Shown here one piece after another: positions 32,489 to 46,130 of a DNA stretch of 64,000 nt (its first letter is position 1; the number at the start of each line of letters is the position of its first letter). Origin of the DNA: Acanthochlamys bracteata (lineage: Eukaryota; Streptophyta; Magnoliopsida; Pandanales; Velloziaceae); contig CM034140.1 of the NCBI GenBank assembly GCA_019914995.1, forward strand, positions 682,001 through 746,000, given 5' to 3'. The notes beneath the pieces are model-generated. The model searched no databases, was not told the DNA's origin, and worked only from the letters and a program-made list of their open reading frames with translations. The position numbers were made by a program, and so were the translations under genes.

Positions 32489-35400
32489 TTAGATATCTAG
32501 GGATCTGGCAGGAACCGGACATGATCTATTAACATTCAGCACGCCTCTTGCAGTTGCCTGCCAACAAAGTCAGAAAGAGAGAGAGAGGCATAAAATCCTC
32601 AATCATGCAACAGATAAAGGACATCAAACATACACTTTACGCATGTGCATTACCTCAAAGAATGAGTTAAAGTTCAGGCGCATAAGGAATTGTCTAAGGA
32701 AAGGAGCTCGTTGATTTCCTGCAATCCGGCTGCTACGGAGGATTGTGTATAGTGAATTTGACTTTTTGTTGAATTCCTAGTAACAAAATAAGAACATGTA
32801 GTAAATACTCTTAACTTTTGCAGTAATAGCAGGAAGTCCAAGGTATTTCTGCACTGCATTTAGCAAAAAACCTTAGACAGGATGCTCCGGGCAGCATGAC
32901 AACTCCAAAAGCGACTTATAGGGTGTACAAATATCAATGATAACGCTTACTAGAACACAGACAAAGTGATCATTCACACTACCATAGTATAAAAGCAGAC
33001 AAGGTTTTTGACGTACTTCAGTTATGTGTTCCAGCTCAGCTAGATCAGGTTTACTTTCAAGACGTTCAATGTTCCAGCAGAATTGAAGGCAGAGCTTCAT
33101 TATGCTGTCCAGGATTCTAGAGACAGACCCAATATCCAGAAAGGACTGTGAAATTAAGGCTGACAAATATCTGCAACCAAAAAAAGCAATGTCAAGATTT
33201 TGCAAGCGTAAATAGTTCGATTTCTTTATATTTGTGGATTAATAACCTTAACCAAGGACAAGTTAAAGCATTTACAGGTGAAATATTAAGATAACAATAA
33301 CTGCAAAGGAATCAAATGAAGAAACAGAAGAAAGAATTTGAGAACTTGAATAAGAGCTCAGTGATGAAATACCTTTTTCGAATGAAGCTCAGTGATAAAA
33401 TACTAATTAGCATCAATTAAAAAAACCACATGAAAGTTGCTCTTCCTACAATAATTTTGTTTCAGATACCTAAAAGAGCTTGAATCCTAATCTTTGTAGT
33501 TTCTCATTAGATGACATGATTGCTTACTCAAAACTCACTACATCATTTTTCAGCTTTGTCCTTCATCTCTTTATTGTCATTGCAAGGAATCGAAAACAAA
33601 TTGCTCTGACACTACCAATCTTCATAATTTCAACCAAGAGAAGAAAAAAAAGAGGTAAATAACTACCAGGACAAGATATATAGCTTAATGTAAGAACAGT
33701 ACACGTTGCACTCTTTAACATATATAGTTTCACTTGAACTCTTTAACATATATAGTTTCCAAAACCAAACACTGGAAATGAAGTTTCAAAAAATTAGCTG
33801 ATTCGAGAAGGTACATACTCTTGATGGAATCCAACAAGTTCAGTGAAATCATGAGAATCTTGAACACGGGCTTGCAAAACGTTCCACTGGGACTCAATAA
33901 CATCCACCTGAACCAAGCAGCAGAAATATAAGTTCAGCTTTTAAAAAGTGCAATCATCAGTCGAATATGTTCTTAAACTACAGAAGTAAGAGTGCTATAT
34001 GGTAATTTTCAAGAAGCAGGACAGGCCATTCAACAGCTACTTACCTGAATATAGAACTGCAGGTTCCTGATCAGGAATGCCATATGCTCCCTGACTTGCC
34101 ACATCGGTCTATACCTTTGACGGCGTTGTTGTGATGCAGAACCATTCTTGTGATCTCTACGACGATTGGCAAAGTCTGCATGATCTTGATGCATCGCAGA
34201 AGCCCACAACTTGTCCAATTCCATCTGGGTCCTTTTAAGCCTGATTAGGTATTGAAATACTGTCCGATACCTGGACCAAATCTATCTCCAGATATGAGTA
34301 AAAGAAGGAAAAAAGACTGAAATATGCTACTTTGGCTATTCTTTACAGTATCCCTAGAAATCTGTTAGCTGGCATATTAGCATACACTTGTCATGTATCA
34401 AAACTGTAGCTACTATGAACACCAGTAGTTATCTGTTTAAAACAACAGAACACCTAAATATCCATCTTACTTGTCTAAGACATCTTGAGTGAAAACGAGC
34501 TGCAGAGGCCAGTCCACAGAATATTCAATAGACATGCTATCCCAACCATCGAGAAGAGGCTCCGCGTTTGTAACTTGTGGAGCAACCAGATTCCCATCAG
34601 CATTAACCCCTGTCTTAGCCAAACCCACTTGGGAGGTAGGCAAACTAATTCTGCAAAAGAAACTAGAGAAATGAATACTACACAACTAGAAGAAGCCATG
34701 TGGTGATGAAAGATATCAAAAATCTCTTCTGAGGAGACAAAACTATGTTCAGTAACACCAACCTCACTGATACTCTTGAAAAGTACTTGTCTTCTTCGCC
34801 TATAGTCTTTAATGAGGCCTGATCATGTAATGCAGTTTGCATCATTTAAACCTTCCTAAATTCAACATATGCACCACTAATTTGACCATCTTAAAATCAT
34901 TTATAGAAAGTGGAAATGTTTCTTTCAGTCTCAATGCCATTCAATAGAATGACTTTATACTTATATAAGATTTTATCCATATGAAGAGGTCTGACATGAC
35001 AATATAAGGTAAAGAAAGGAGGAAAAAACCACATAGTTAATTAAAAAAAGAAATTTATCCATAAAGTCATCTCAAAGCAACTCATCCATATTTCCTCATA
35101 AGAAGTGTATACAAACATGCATCTATGTAAGAATGAGTCATTTAATTTAAGGAAAACAATTTAGTTGACAACAACAAAAAACTTAGCTAGATGAAAGCAA
35201 CTAAAAGACTTACCAGCTGAAATGGGACCATTAGATCTGCTTCTGCAGTCGACTGCCGAGGAGGTAAACGCATCAACTGACGGCTCTCGTCTAGAAAACA
35301 CTAATTTTCGACAAAGTATGACATGTCATATTCCATATTAAGAAATCACGTAGGTTTTTAAAGCCAATTTAAGAGCACATTGAACAAATTTTTGTCACCA

Positions 35401-38237
35401 AAAGCAGGACAACATTCATAATTAAATAAGGGGAACTTTAATGTCCAAATCTTAAGTTTGTCAATATTTGTTTACCTAAGGTTCTCACACATGCACTACA
35501 AACAAAACAAATATAGACAGCTTTTCAAATCAAAAGAAGGATTATACGACCAATATGGAAGAGCAGCGTTCCCTTACCTGGAAAAAATCCCCTTTTGCCA
35601 AAAGGAAATAATCTTTAAGGGCTTTCAAGTGGCCGTTCAAGTCCGCACGAACAACTACGAGCTGTCAAATAGAGTATGAAATGAATGAATGATGACCTAA
35701 CAAGAAACAGAGTTACACTACTTTGTATGGCCAACCTGCCAAAGATGGTTCGCCGCAATAGTTTGAATTGAATTAATTGCAGCTTCAAATAACCTTTTGC
35801 TGAAATCAGGTGATCCCTGCAGCAAAGAGGATCCGATTTTCACTAAAGCAGTATCACAAGAAGAATAAAATAATAACAAGACAGGAAGCAATGCTGATGA
35901 GCAACAGAACAACACAAGTGAGTCAAATATAAACCTTCAAAGTTTGAAGCATTGACTGAATTTTGTCAGATTCCCTTTGAGGAAGTAATTCTTCTTCTGG
36001 GAGATTATTACCCTTAAGTATCTCCCTTTCTGGCACAAGGCGCTCCAAGAGATCTTGAAATCTGTGCGAACCTCTTAGAATTGGCTGAAAAATAATGCTT
36101 TCTTGCATTTTAAAAGTGGGTCTTGGATTCCTAAGGACCCTTACAGCTTTTCCAGCAAATAGAACAGATTCAGCAATGCGCATGTCAATATACACTGGTA
36201 GCATATCCTGCAAATAGATGTACTCAGGTTACTTTTTCCAGATAACAAGCTTGAAGTTCTAGAAGAGAGAAACCACGAAATTCAAATAGGATTCTGTTCA
36301 ACGAGGATACATATACATACATTATACCCTTAAGGAAAGGAGATGCTCGTGGAGAAGCAAAAGCTAACAAACTAATAGCATACCAGACATATATGAAAAC
36401 CAGAGTGCCAATCCATGAGGGATGCATCCTCAGACACTTTCTTGTCCATCGCATTTGAATGATGTGCTTCTCTTTCAAAACCTTTAGCTTCTTGCCTGTA
36501 CAATCAGGAAAAAGAAAAATAAGAAAACAGTTAAAGTAATCTTCAAACACATGAAACCTTCAACTACATTTTGAAATCTTTGTTGATAAAAGGGCAACCA
36601 GATCCATAAAAGTAAAGAAAGGAGGTTAACTATATCAACCATCCTTCTAATGCCTTTAAAAGATGTGACTATGCAAAATACATCTGTGCAAGTGCACTTC
36701 AATTATCTACATGACTCCATGAAAATAAAAGCTACTTGGTTCCCTAATGTGCTAAAAAACATCCCAGAAGTATCCCAAAATGCCTCAAACCCATGCATCT
36801 ATTTTCTTTCACCAAAAAATATTTACTGAACAATATCTTGCAGCAGTATAAGCTGTAGCACATGAAATAGCCTAATCATCAAAAACCACATAAAAGAAAT
36901 CTTTGAGTGAACCTTCTGATGAAAAATTCTCCATGTTGGTCATGGAGAATGCCATAAACCATCCAAGCTGCTAATTGGTTGTACATAACTTGGTGTCCAT
37001 GCCAAAGTAGCCTGTGCTTTATACATGAAAAAGGAGCAGAAATGATAAGTAAAAGCATCCACAAAAAGCAACATGCATGACTATGTACATGCGCATTAAA
37101 ACATGCTCATGCAGTTCAGTTGTGTTGTTTCACACCTTTGAATGCAAGCTTGGAGCTCTGGTACTCCACAATGGCAGCGTTTGTACAAAAGATTAAGCAG
37201 TTGACCACCTTTGATGTTCTTCCTCTCTATTTCAGCTACAAGTTTGTATAAAGGAGGCAGAAGTACCTCAAACTGCAAAAAATACAACATGAAAAGAAAA
37301 GTGACTAGTTGAAGACCGCTTGTAATGTACAAGCACATATGAACTTTACCTAAGAAAAATGATTACCCATACATATTACAGGAGATGCTACAGACAGCCT
37401 ACATTAACATCCTTAAGTTACCACGTTGCACATCATATAACCAACCAACCCAAAATCAAGGGCTCAGATCCAAAAACACAGCCTTTGCATACTGTAATTG
37501 AACTCAGTTAAAACAAGTGAGTTACTAGGATAATGACACTTAATGTGTCCCTATGATCCAAAAACACAGTATTTGTTGCTTCCAGAAGTTGGCACTAAAT
37601 AATCTGTGAAGAAGCTAAATAAGCAAACCTTACTGAGGCTCTTGGTCACAGTTGCTAATATGGGTAATGGATCTGATAACAGGTTCTGCTCAACCTGTAG
37701 GACAGCAGACCTATAAACAGACAATATCTCCACTATTCCGTTAGCAATGGCCCTGCGATAGGCACTTGCGGTCTTGGGTTTCTCTTTCAACTGCTCAGAA
37801 GGATTATTGAGATGAGGAAACTTCCTTGACTGTATTGAACTCAAATTGCGAGACTTATTTGCAAAATGCTCAAGTTCACGATAGTAGAACCCCAATGCTA
37901 TTAGCCTCTCAATAACAGTCCTGCATAAACAATATATTTAATAAACATATCCAAACCTTTAGCGTATGTTAGTCTCCAAAGTCGTGTTTAAGAAACTAGA
38001 GATAAAAAGATTTCCTTACCAAGGGATGCATATAACACGTGAGGATAAGTTAGTAGTTGTACAACCCTATGCCTACTGCATTACTTGCAAGTTGCAACTT
38101 CATTGCGAACAATATGTACACAGTCTGTTGCATTCCAGCTTTCAGCATAAAAATCACTCCGATTGCAAAAAAAATTTCTATAAACAAGTTCCCATAGAAA
38201 GCAGATCATATCATCATAGAGAGAGAAAGAGAGAGAG

Positions 38238-38279
<42 letters not shown>

Positions 38280-38680
38280 CATGAATCTGCACGTCATGAC
38301 CAACAATTTTATAGCTTCATTAGCAGAATGTTTAGCCAGAGATAGTTATCTGAAAGAAGACATACGAATTCTGTGATATATAAGAACGAAAAACGACACT
38401 TGATTCCACTAAACTCAAACAACTCCTACTCACAATCCTGAACTAAAGAGAACAAAACAACTAGATCCTTAGCACAACATCGACGAACACGTGAAGTGAA
38501 AGAAGATCAACCAACCAACCTCTGCGAGTCGTCAATGAAGGAGATATCGGGAGCGAGACGGAACGTTGGGCCTGCTGGCGGATCTCCGCCACCGCCGGGG
38601 AAAGATTCCCGGCGATCACGCTCATCATAGACCAGATCTCCGGTGAAACCAACGAGCGCGAGCAAGAGCTCGTGAAGCAT
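32489..38680 (-). CDS. GCP4: Gamma-tubulin complex component 4
   Basis: A structural subunit of the gamma-tubulin ring complex, which nucleates microtubules from membranes and existing microtubules in plant cells. The 16 exons are 38680-38520, 37920-37629, 37272-37136, 37011-36913, 36495-36384, 36207-35935, 35816-35736, 35661-35578, 35300-35214, 34818-34763, 34650-34471, 34270-34045, 33907-33819, 33170-33017, 32776-32654 and 32557-32489. They total 2223 nt, 740 aa, close to Arabidopsis GCP4. Marker segments are MLHELLLALVGFTGDLV at the N-terminus, RLLWHGHQVMYNQLAAWMVY in the N-GRIP half, and YSVDWPLQLVFTQDVLDKYR, VREHMAFLIRNLQFYIQVD and SRILDSIMKLCLQFCWNIE in the gamma-tubulin-binding half. 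Exon 9 uses the acceptor ATTAG before TGTTTTCTAG, which restores the CFLDESRQLM reading. Intron 1 holds an (AG)n microsatellite. Confidence 0.95.
38241..38277. repeat. (AG)n microsatellite in GCP4 intron 1
   Basis: About 18 uninterrupted AG units, flanked upstream by imperfect GA-rich repeats from 38219. Likely length-variable between individuals. Confidence 0.9.
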
Positions 38681-39486
38681 CTCGCCGCCGCAAAGCGCAC
38701 TCTCTGCTCTGCTGCTGCTCTTCGTTTGATGTGAACTTGGTTTTTGGCGAGTGCGTGAACGAGAATAAAAAGGGAAAGTGGAATTTTAATTAAAATCTTC
38801 AGAATTTGGCTCGAAACTAATTACGTAATCGGTCCACTAAATGTTGTTATTTCTGTAAGGTCCTGCCGTATTTGTTTGGCAATATTAAACCTCTTTTCTT
38901 CCTATGCGTCTGTATTACTGTATAAGATTTCCCAGGAAAAGAAATCGCTTTAAGGGAGGAATAATGAAACAAATGCATAAAAGCGTCTCGAAATAAAAAT
39001 GTCTCGAAAAAGCAGGAAGCTACAAAAACATTAATCAAAATAATCGTACAGACATTGTGAACCTGTGACGGAGCTAATAAGATATGTTAGCTTGGTGACG
39101 ATATAAGCTATACGGATAATGAAAATCAAATAAGAGAAAACAAATCCGCCCATTAATCTGGATGCAATTCATTACCTTATAACCAATGAATCAATCATTC
39201 AATTCTTTAATTACAATCAATTATGTCTAAACATTGGCAACAGCATATTAATTACGTTGCTCAAGCTTATTTATAGGTCGTCTTATTAAGCTAATAATTA
39301 GCCCATTACAATTGGGCTACCTCCGGCCCAATTAATATACTAAAGCTCCTCCATGGTAAGCTTTTATAAAAGGCCCATTTTTGTATGAAACAAAACCCTA
39401 ATCTGTGAAGCACGCCGTCATTTCACAGATCAGAGAAGAAGAAGATTAAGCAGCAGCGAAGCAGATTAGGAATCGAAGAAGCGAAG
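38681..39486. promoter_or_regulatory. Divergent promoter region, GCP4 / eL22
   Basis: An 806-bp gap between two starts pointing away from each other. The half near eL22 is dense in site II-type words: GCCCA at 39301, TGGGC at 39313, GGCCCA at 39325 and 39372. A TATAAAA word lies at 39365 and a telo box at 39393. The GCP4 half is AT-rich without clear elements. Confidence 0.6.
39393..39401 (+). promoter_or_regulatory. Telo box (AAACCCTAA) of ribosomal protein gene
   Basis: AAACCCTAA lies 86 bp upstream of the eL22 ATG, just downstream of a site II GGCCCA word at 39372. Telo box plus site II is the known promoter pair of plant translation-machinery genes active in dividing cells. Confidence 0.75.
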
Positions 39487-40924
<1,438 letters not shown>

Positions 40925-42340
40925 GTGCAAACTGTCTCCTTGGATTTTATTATGATATACTAGGAACTTTATTGAAAGTTTAGTTTCTGTTCCGATGTAT
41001 TGTTGGGAGACATCTGGGTAATATTATGCAATTCTGTTCTATATACACACTATTGCGGTGTTCTATATTTTTGTTGAATTATTGGTTGCAGTTACTTGCT
41101 TATGAATATTCACCTCTTACCATTATTTTGTTTTTGTCCTATGGCTTTGTTCTGCTGTTGTGCGCTGGTGTTTTCAAAACACAGGTTATTATTTAATTTG
41201 GTAATGCTTCTGCTTGTAAGGTATGGAAATGCTCTTATATTAGTTCCTTATCAGGTGCTCTCAGATTAAATCCTGAGTATAGAAAAGAATTGCACAATCA
41301 AACTTCAACAGCAAAACAAGAGTGTAGTGATCACAGCTGCCACTTCGAAGCCCTTCTGGTCCTCTCAATTTAGCTTATCAAGCTTTTATAATGTTATTAA
41401 ACTTTGTCATTATCTAACATAACTAAGGTCGACAGAAACTTCTTCCTCAGATGCTTTAACTAAACAGATTAATCAGCAGAAGAAAAAAAAATGTAGACAA
41501 TGGGTATGGTAAAACAGCAGTTTGATTACCTCATTCGATAATTGTCGCCATCATACTCCATTAGTTGAACCACAATCCAAAAAAATTCTTTTACAGCTCC
41601 ACTAGTTACTCAGAAACAAAAACGAAAAAAGAAACCGGAGAAAACAGATTAGAATAGAGCAGAAGTTCCAGCAGCAAACACGAAGAAGTAATCGTTCAAA
41701 CGAAAACTTACAGCAGAGATCAATCTGATCTCGCACATCGACGGCAGCGAGGGAGAGTCGTGGGGAGGTGAAGAAAAGGCGGAACTCGGCAGAGAGTGCA
41801 AGAGCGTAACGAGGCAACGTGCAGGTTTTCCCCCTATTCCTTGTCAGCAACATCTTCGCCACGTCAGCGTTTTTATGTTTTTCCATTCACATTTTCTTAT
41901 TTTGGAACTAACAAAATTTAGCTTCTAAATTACTTGAAAGATTAAAGAAAGCCAACGATAAGTGATTACTGATTCTAGCTTATAATCCGTTGAATTTAAC
42001 AAGCTGAAGAAGTTACCATATATTTGAGCTTATAGTTTCAGATTTTGATTCTGGATAGGTTAAACATGCATTTGCTAATCATGGTCAAATATTTGCACAA
42101 GGTTTCCTTGTATACCATGTATAAGCATTCAGAGAGGCCTCGTATTAGCCCATGCTAGTCACAGTGTCGAACATTCTTAGTAAAGTTATGATAACTGGGT
42201 AATTTGGACAAATATATCATCTGCTCTTGATGATCTGATACAACCAACTAGTTTAATTTGAAAGATACAACAAGAAGTCCTACAATTACTTCCATACTAT
42301 ATCTATGGTTCCAACGAAACCGCTTCTTGTCTTGAATCTT
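40925..42340. other. Intergenic; possible minus-strand leader exon near 41880
   Basis: 40925-41250 is probably eL22 3' UTR, then about 1 kb without a recognised gene. On the minus strand 41886-41711 has a leader-like stretch ending at a good GTAAGT donor, but I could not find a coding continuation. This may be a non-coding transcript. The last part is probably the 3' UTR of the HIG1 gene. Confidence 0.35.
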
Positions 42341-44122
42341 TCAATGCTTATGATGTTGTGCTTCCCCACTGGCAGCAAACTGGTTTGCATATTTGCCCGC
42401 ATCATTAGATGAACGAGCCCGTCGGTCAAAGTATTCTACAGCTGCCGCTCCAGCCAAGGCAGTAAGAGTTAGAGCTTGGGCATGCAACCTGAAGTACATA
42501 CAACGAATGCTTGAATCAGCACGAACAAGTGGAGGCAAAAGGAATACCAGGAGCAAGTGTCAACTGTTCAATGGTGAAGAACAGTAAGAGAGACAAAAAA
42601 TATCATGGGTATGACACCAGCAAGTACAGAGTTTTAAGTTGCCTACATTCTGCTTCCATGCATTTTATTTTTTATTTTATTTTTTAATAATAAATTTATT
42701 GGTAAACTTAAGTTGCAAAACTGTAGAAGCACATTAAAGGTCTGAATAAACCAGTAATAAAACTAAACAACACACCTAACCCCAGTATAAGGGAGTAGTC
42801 CAAATTCGGATCTCTAATTATAACTAGATAGCTGCTGGCAAAGCCTTTGCCTAAACGGGCCACTCACAAAATAATTGTATCGCATAAAAAGGCAAATTCA
42901 TAAAAACCAACAAATTTGAGGCAAGACATTATGCCAAGTCTAACGGATGTACTTCACCTTGGTATGCTCCTTCGCTAATCTTATGAATATGGATTAACCA
43001 ACTAGTGTTGTTCCATATGCAAAAATATGCCATTCCATATATTCATTGTTTACACCATGAACGTATTAAATTACTCAAGTCCATATTCAGGAAAGAACCA
43101 ACCACAGATGGACATCAAATATTTTGGAAGTGTTCCGACGGTATGAACCATAACCATAAATCATCCGGATATATACAATCTGAAAGAAGCTATACCAGTC
43201 ACTCCAAAATTAATGGAAGTTACAAAAATGCCTATTGTAAGGATGGAGGTCAAGTGTAGACTTTATGTTATATCGCAATTGGTCGAGAAGAGACAAAGAG
43301 AAGGAAAGAGAACCACTTCAAAAGATATGGCATGTAGAACAAAGATTACAAGACCTTGACAGAAAGGCCGACAATTGAACTGGATCACCTTAATCACATA
43401 TTCGATGCTTTAGACATTAGAGATGGACAAAATACTAAATCTCAAAGATACAAACAACACCTTTACAAAACCAACGAATTAATATAGCTACCTAGAAATC
43501 AGTAAAGTCCCATGCCATTGAATCTACGCGGCAATCCTCATTACCGATGCCAGAGTTCCTAGGCTAGTTTGCCAAAAATGTATCAAACTAAAATACAGAT
43601 AATTGACACCTCTCCATGGAAATGCATAATAAAATGAACATAACAATTGTAATCCCACTAGCCAAGCATACAGCTACAAAAAAAAAAGTGGGGAAATCAT
43701 GTCATTCTAGATCCCGCATCCGAACCCCAGGACTCCTAATTCATAACAAAACCATCCAAATCTCCGAAAAGTCAAATATATATATACAAAAATCTATTTA
43801 AAAGCAACAATGATGTTAAATAAAGCTATAAATTTTCAAATTAATCACCTGGCATGGATGATTTTGACGCTTGGCTTCATGTTAGGCCGAGACCAGTTAT
43901 AAGCAATCGATCCCGCGATCCCGCTCAGCCATAAGCAACCTACAAATAATTCCCAAATTGAAAATATTAATCCAAAAATTCATAAAAAATAACACCATAA
44001 AATGCCATCGAATTTCGGGAAAAAAGAATCGACAACAAAAATTGAACTTTACCGACGGTGCGAAGCTTGTGATCGACAACCCATGTCCTGATCGACTCAA
44101 CCTTGCTCCCGAAATCGCTCAT
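42341..44122 (-). CDS. HIG1-domain (hypoxia-induced) mitochondrial protein
   Basis: Exons 44122-44053, 43939-43849 and 42488-42341 total 309 nt, 102 aa. The protein opens MSDFGSKVESIRTWVVDHKL, has a first membrane helix (TVGCLWLSGIAGSIAYNW), a loop PNMKPSVKIIHARLHAQ and a second helix (ALTLTALAGAAAVEYFDRR), then a hydrophilic tail ending HHKH. The HIARLHAQ-type motif between two short helices is the HIG1 signature. Family members sit in the inner mitochondrial membrane and associate with respiratory supercomplexes; plant members respond to low oxygen in some species. The tail after the second helix is longer and His-rich compared with Arabidopsis At3g05550-type proteins as I remember them. 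Confidence 0.9.
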
Positions 44123-45086
44123 TTCGCTAATTCTTGTCTTTCAAAAAAAAAAAATCCTTTCTTTTCTACAAAAAAGCGTTGAGATGAACAAAAGATTTGA
44201 ACGACGAAGAAGAGAGAAAACAAATGAATAAATCAACGAAGACAAGAGGCGGTCGAGGTTTTCTTCCTTCTTATATAGCAATTATTTTACAAAATAAGGC
44301 CAACACGCATATCTTAACTTTTTGTCAATAACCATCCATTAAAACTACATATACAAAAACAAATACAATACAAAATCATGCAGAAAACTACTGTTGAAGA
44401 ATTATAACAAGATAGAAATATTTATAGTGGACCTATTTATGTAAAACACGGTTCAAACATGGACAGCGGGATCGGTGAGATGTTAAGCAATGACGAAACG
44501 TTGTCACGTGTGCAAAGAAAGCGCCATATATAAGCAATGTAGAGAATGCTAATTTAGATTTGCTTCTGCCAAATTGCTAGTGTTTTCTTGAAACAAGACA
44601 CAGAATGTCGTACAGTTTTCATCCCATATCCACGGTCTGCTGCCAATGCGAATGGTCATGTGGATATGCGAGCCATGACGCGAGATAGAACTGAGGAGCG
44701 TTTGAAAATACTCATAAAATAAAATTTTCTTAAATAAAAAATATTTTTGTTTTTTTATAGAATAATTTAATTTTAAAAAATAATAATAAAAATATATAAT
44801 AAAATTTTTTTACTATATATAATTTTTTTATATTTTCAAAATTTAAATAAATTTTATAAATATTTATAAAATATATATTAAAAAATTATAAAATAAAAAA
44901 AATAAAACTAGCTTTTTCCAGACGCTCTCCCAAACGAGCTCTGAACCTAACTAAACCTCGTTTCACCAGGTGTGAGTTGATGATATAAATCCTTTACATA
45001 GTTATTGTTTACATTTTTCTTATTGATTGACATCTTGACTTCGCACCATAAGAGTTGAACACTAACCATAAGTGATTAAAAACATA
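44123..45086. other. Intergenic: HIG1 gene promoter and AT-rich element
   Basis: 44123-44300 is leader and promoter of the HIG1-domain gene. 44300-44690 shows no feature beyond CACG words near 44500. An AT-rich MITE-like copy occupies about 44697-44940, and element B begins at about 45087. Confidence 0.45.
44697..44940. mobile_element. AT-rich MITE-like element, copy 5
   Basis: The best-preserved copy. It starts AGCGTTTGAAAATACTCATA and ends near GACGCTCTCCCAAACG, so both ends contain complementary GCGTTTG-type words. Inner words are AAATAAAAAATATTTTTG, AAAAAATAATAATAAAAATA, TTTTCAAAATTTAAATAAAT and ATATTTATAAAATATATATT, shared in order with copy 3 and copy 6. About 245 bp, no coding capacity. 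Confidence 0.6.
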
Positions 45087-45521
45087 TGCCCTGTTTGGCT
45101 GCGTAAAGTTCGAAAAAAATACAAAACAGTGAAGCAGCCGCTGTGAGCAGCTTTGAATAGTAGAAAATAAAAAGCTTCGAAGCGAAGCTTTTCCAGCAAA
45201 GCCGCGCGGGGCTTTTCTCGCTGGATCTATGGAACGTCCATTTTGTCCAGATAACTTAGCACAAATTACAAACATATATATATTCCCAACCGAATCCATT
45301 TCTTCACATTTTTCCCATTTTTTCGCTGCTTCACTCGTTCGCTCCGCTCTCGCGATTTCACTCCTTCTTCGGAAGCGATGTTCTCCCTTCCGGCGCCGAT
45401 CCTATCAATCCTTCTTCCTTTGTTTTTTGCCTGCTCCAGCTTTCCCTCAAATCTCCACAATCAATTCTCTCTCCCTCTCTCATTCAACCAACAAAGTGAA
45501 CGAAGCAGCGGCGGCGCTAGA

Positions 45522-46054
45522 ATGTATTTTCGATCCTTTCCCTCCGCCGCATCAGCAGCGGCGGAGATGCTGCTGCTTCTTCTATTCACGGCGGCGGCAC
45601 TATCCAACGCTGCCGAAGAAGATGGCGTCAGGTGCTTACGTGGAATTAAAGATTCTCTACGCGACCCTGAAGGTCGTCTGAATTGGAACTTTGGTAACTC
45701 GAGCTCTGCTGGATTCGTCTGCAACTTCAGAGGCGTTTCGTGTTGGAATGCACTAGAGAATCGTGTGCTTTCTATTTCTCTGCCTTCCATGTTTCTCACT
45801 GGCTCTGTTCCTTCTGCTCTTCAGTTTTGTAAAATTGCGACGACTCTTGTTTTATCTTCTAACTCAATCTCTGGACAAACCCTTCGTAGCTTTGCAATTG
45901 GTTGCCGTATTTGGTTAACCTTGATCTGTCTAACAATGGTTTATCTGGCCTGATTCTACCAGAACTATCAAGCTGTAAGTATCTGAACACTCTTTACTTG
46001 AATGAAAATTTGTTATCTGGCGATATACCACAATCTCTTGCTAAATTTAGCTAA
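45522..46054 (+). pseudogene. Captured 5' fragment of a BIR-type LRR receptor kinase
   Basis: From ATG 45522 the frame encodes a signal-peptide-like start (MLLLLLFTAAALSNAAEE), then DGVRCLRGIKDSLRDPEGRL, FVCNFRGVSCWNALENRVLS and the first leucine-rich repeats (TTLVLSSNSISGQ). These are the N-terminus and LRR cap of the BAK1-interacting receptor-like kinases (BIR1/BIR2 group). A frameshift near 45890 moves the reading to WLPYLVNLDLSNNGLSGLI, then YLNTLYLNENLLSGDIPQSL, and it stops at TAG/TAA inside the left arm of an inverted repeat at 46054. The membrane span and kinase domain are absent. Upstream pyrimidine-rich sequence at 45300-45520 resembles a captured 5' UTR. Confidence 0.8.
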
Positions 46055-46130
46055 TCATAAGATTTTGGCTACTGAAGTTGCTTGAGATGCTTTGAAGATT
46101 TTGTGACTAAATCTTATGATTAGCTAAATT
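46044..46130. repeat. 22-bp perfect inverted repeat (hairpin)
   Basis: 46044-46065 and 46109-46130 are exact reverse complements over 22 bases, separated by 43 bases. The left arm begins AATTTAGCTAATC and overlaps the last codons of the captured BIR fragment. Confidence 0.9.

Noticed and set aside
43700..43740. GGGGTTCGGATG (minus strand), also B-box-like, in an intron of the HIG1 gene
   Set aside because: No tRNA cloverleaf or SINE body could be recognised next to it.
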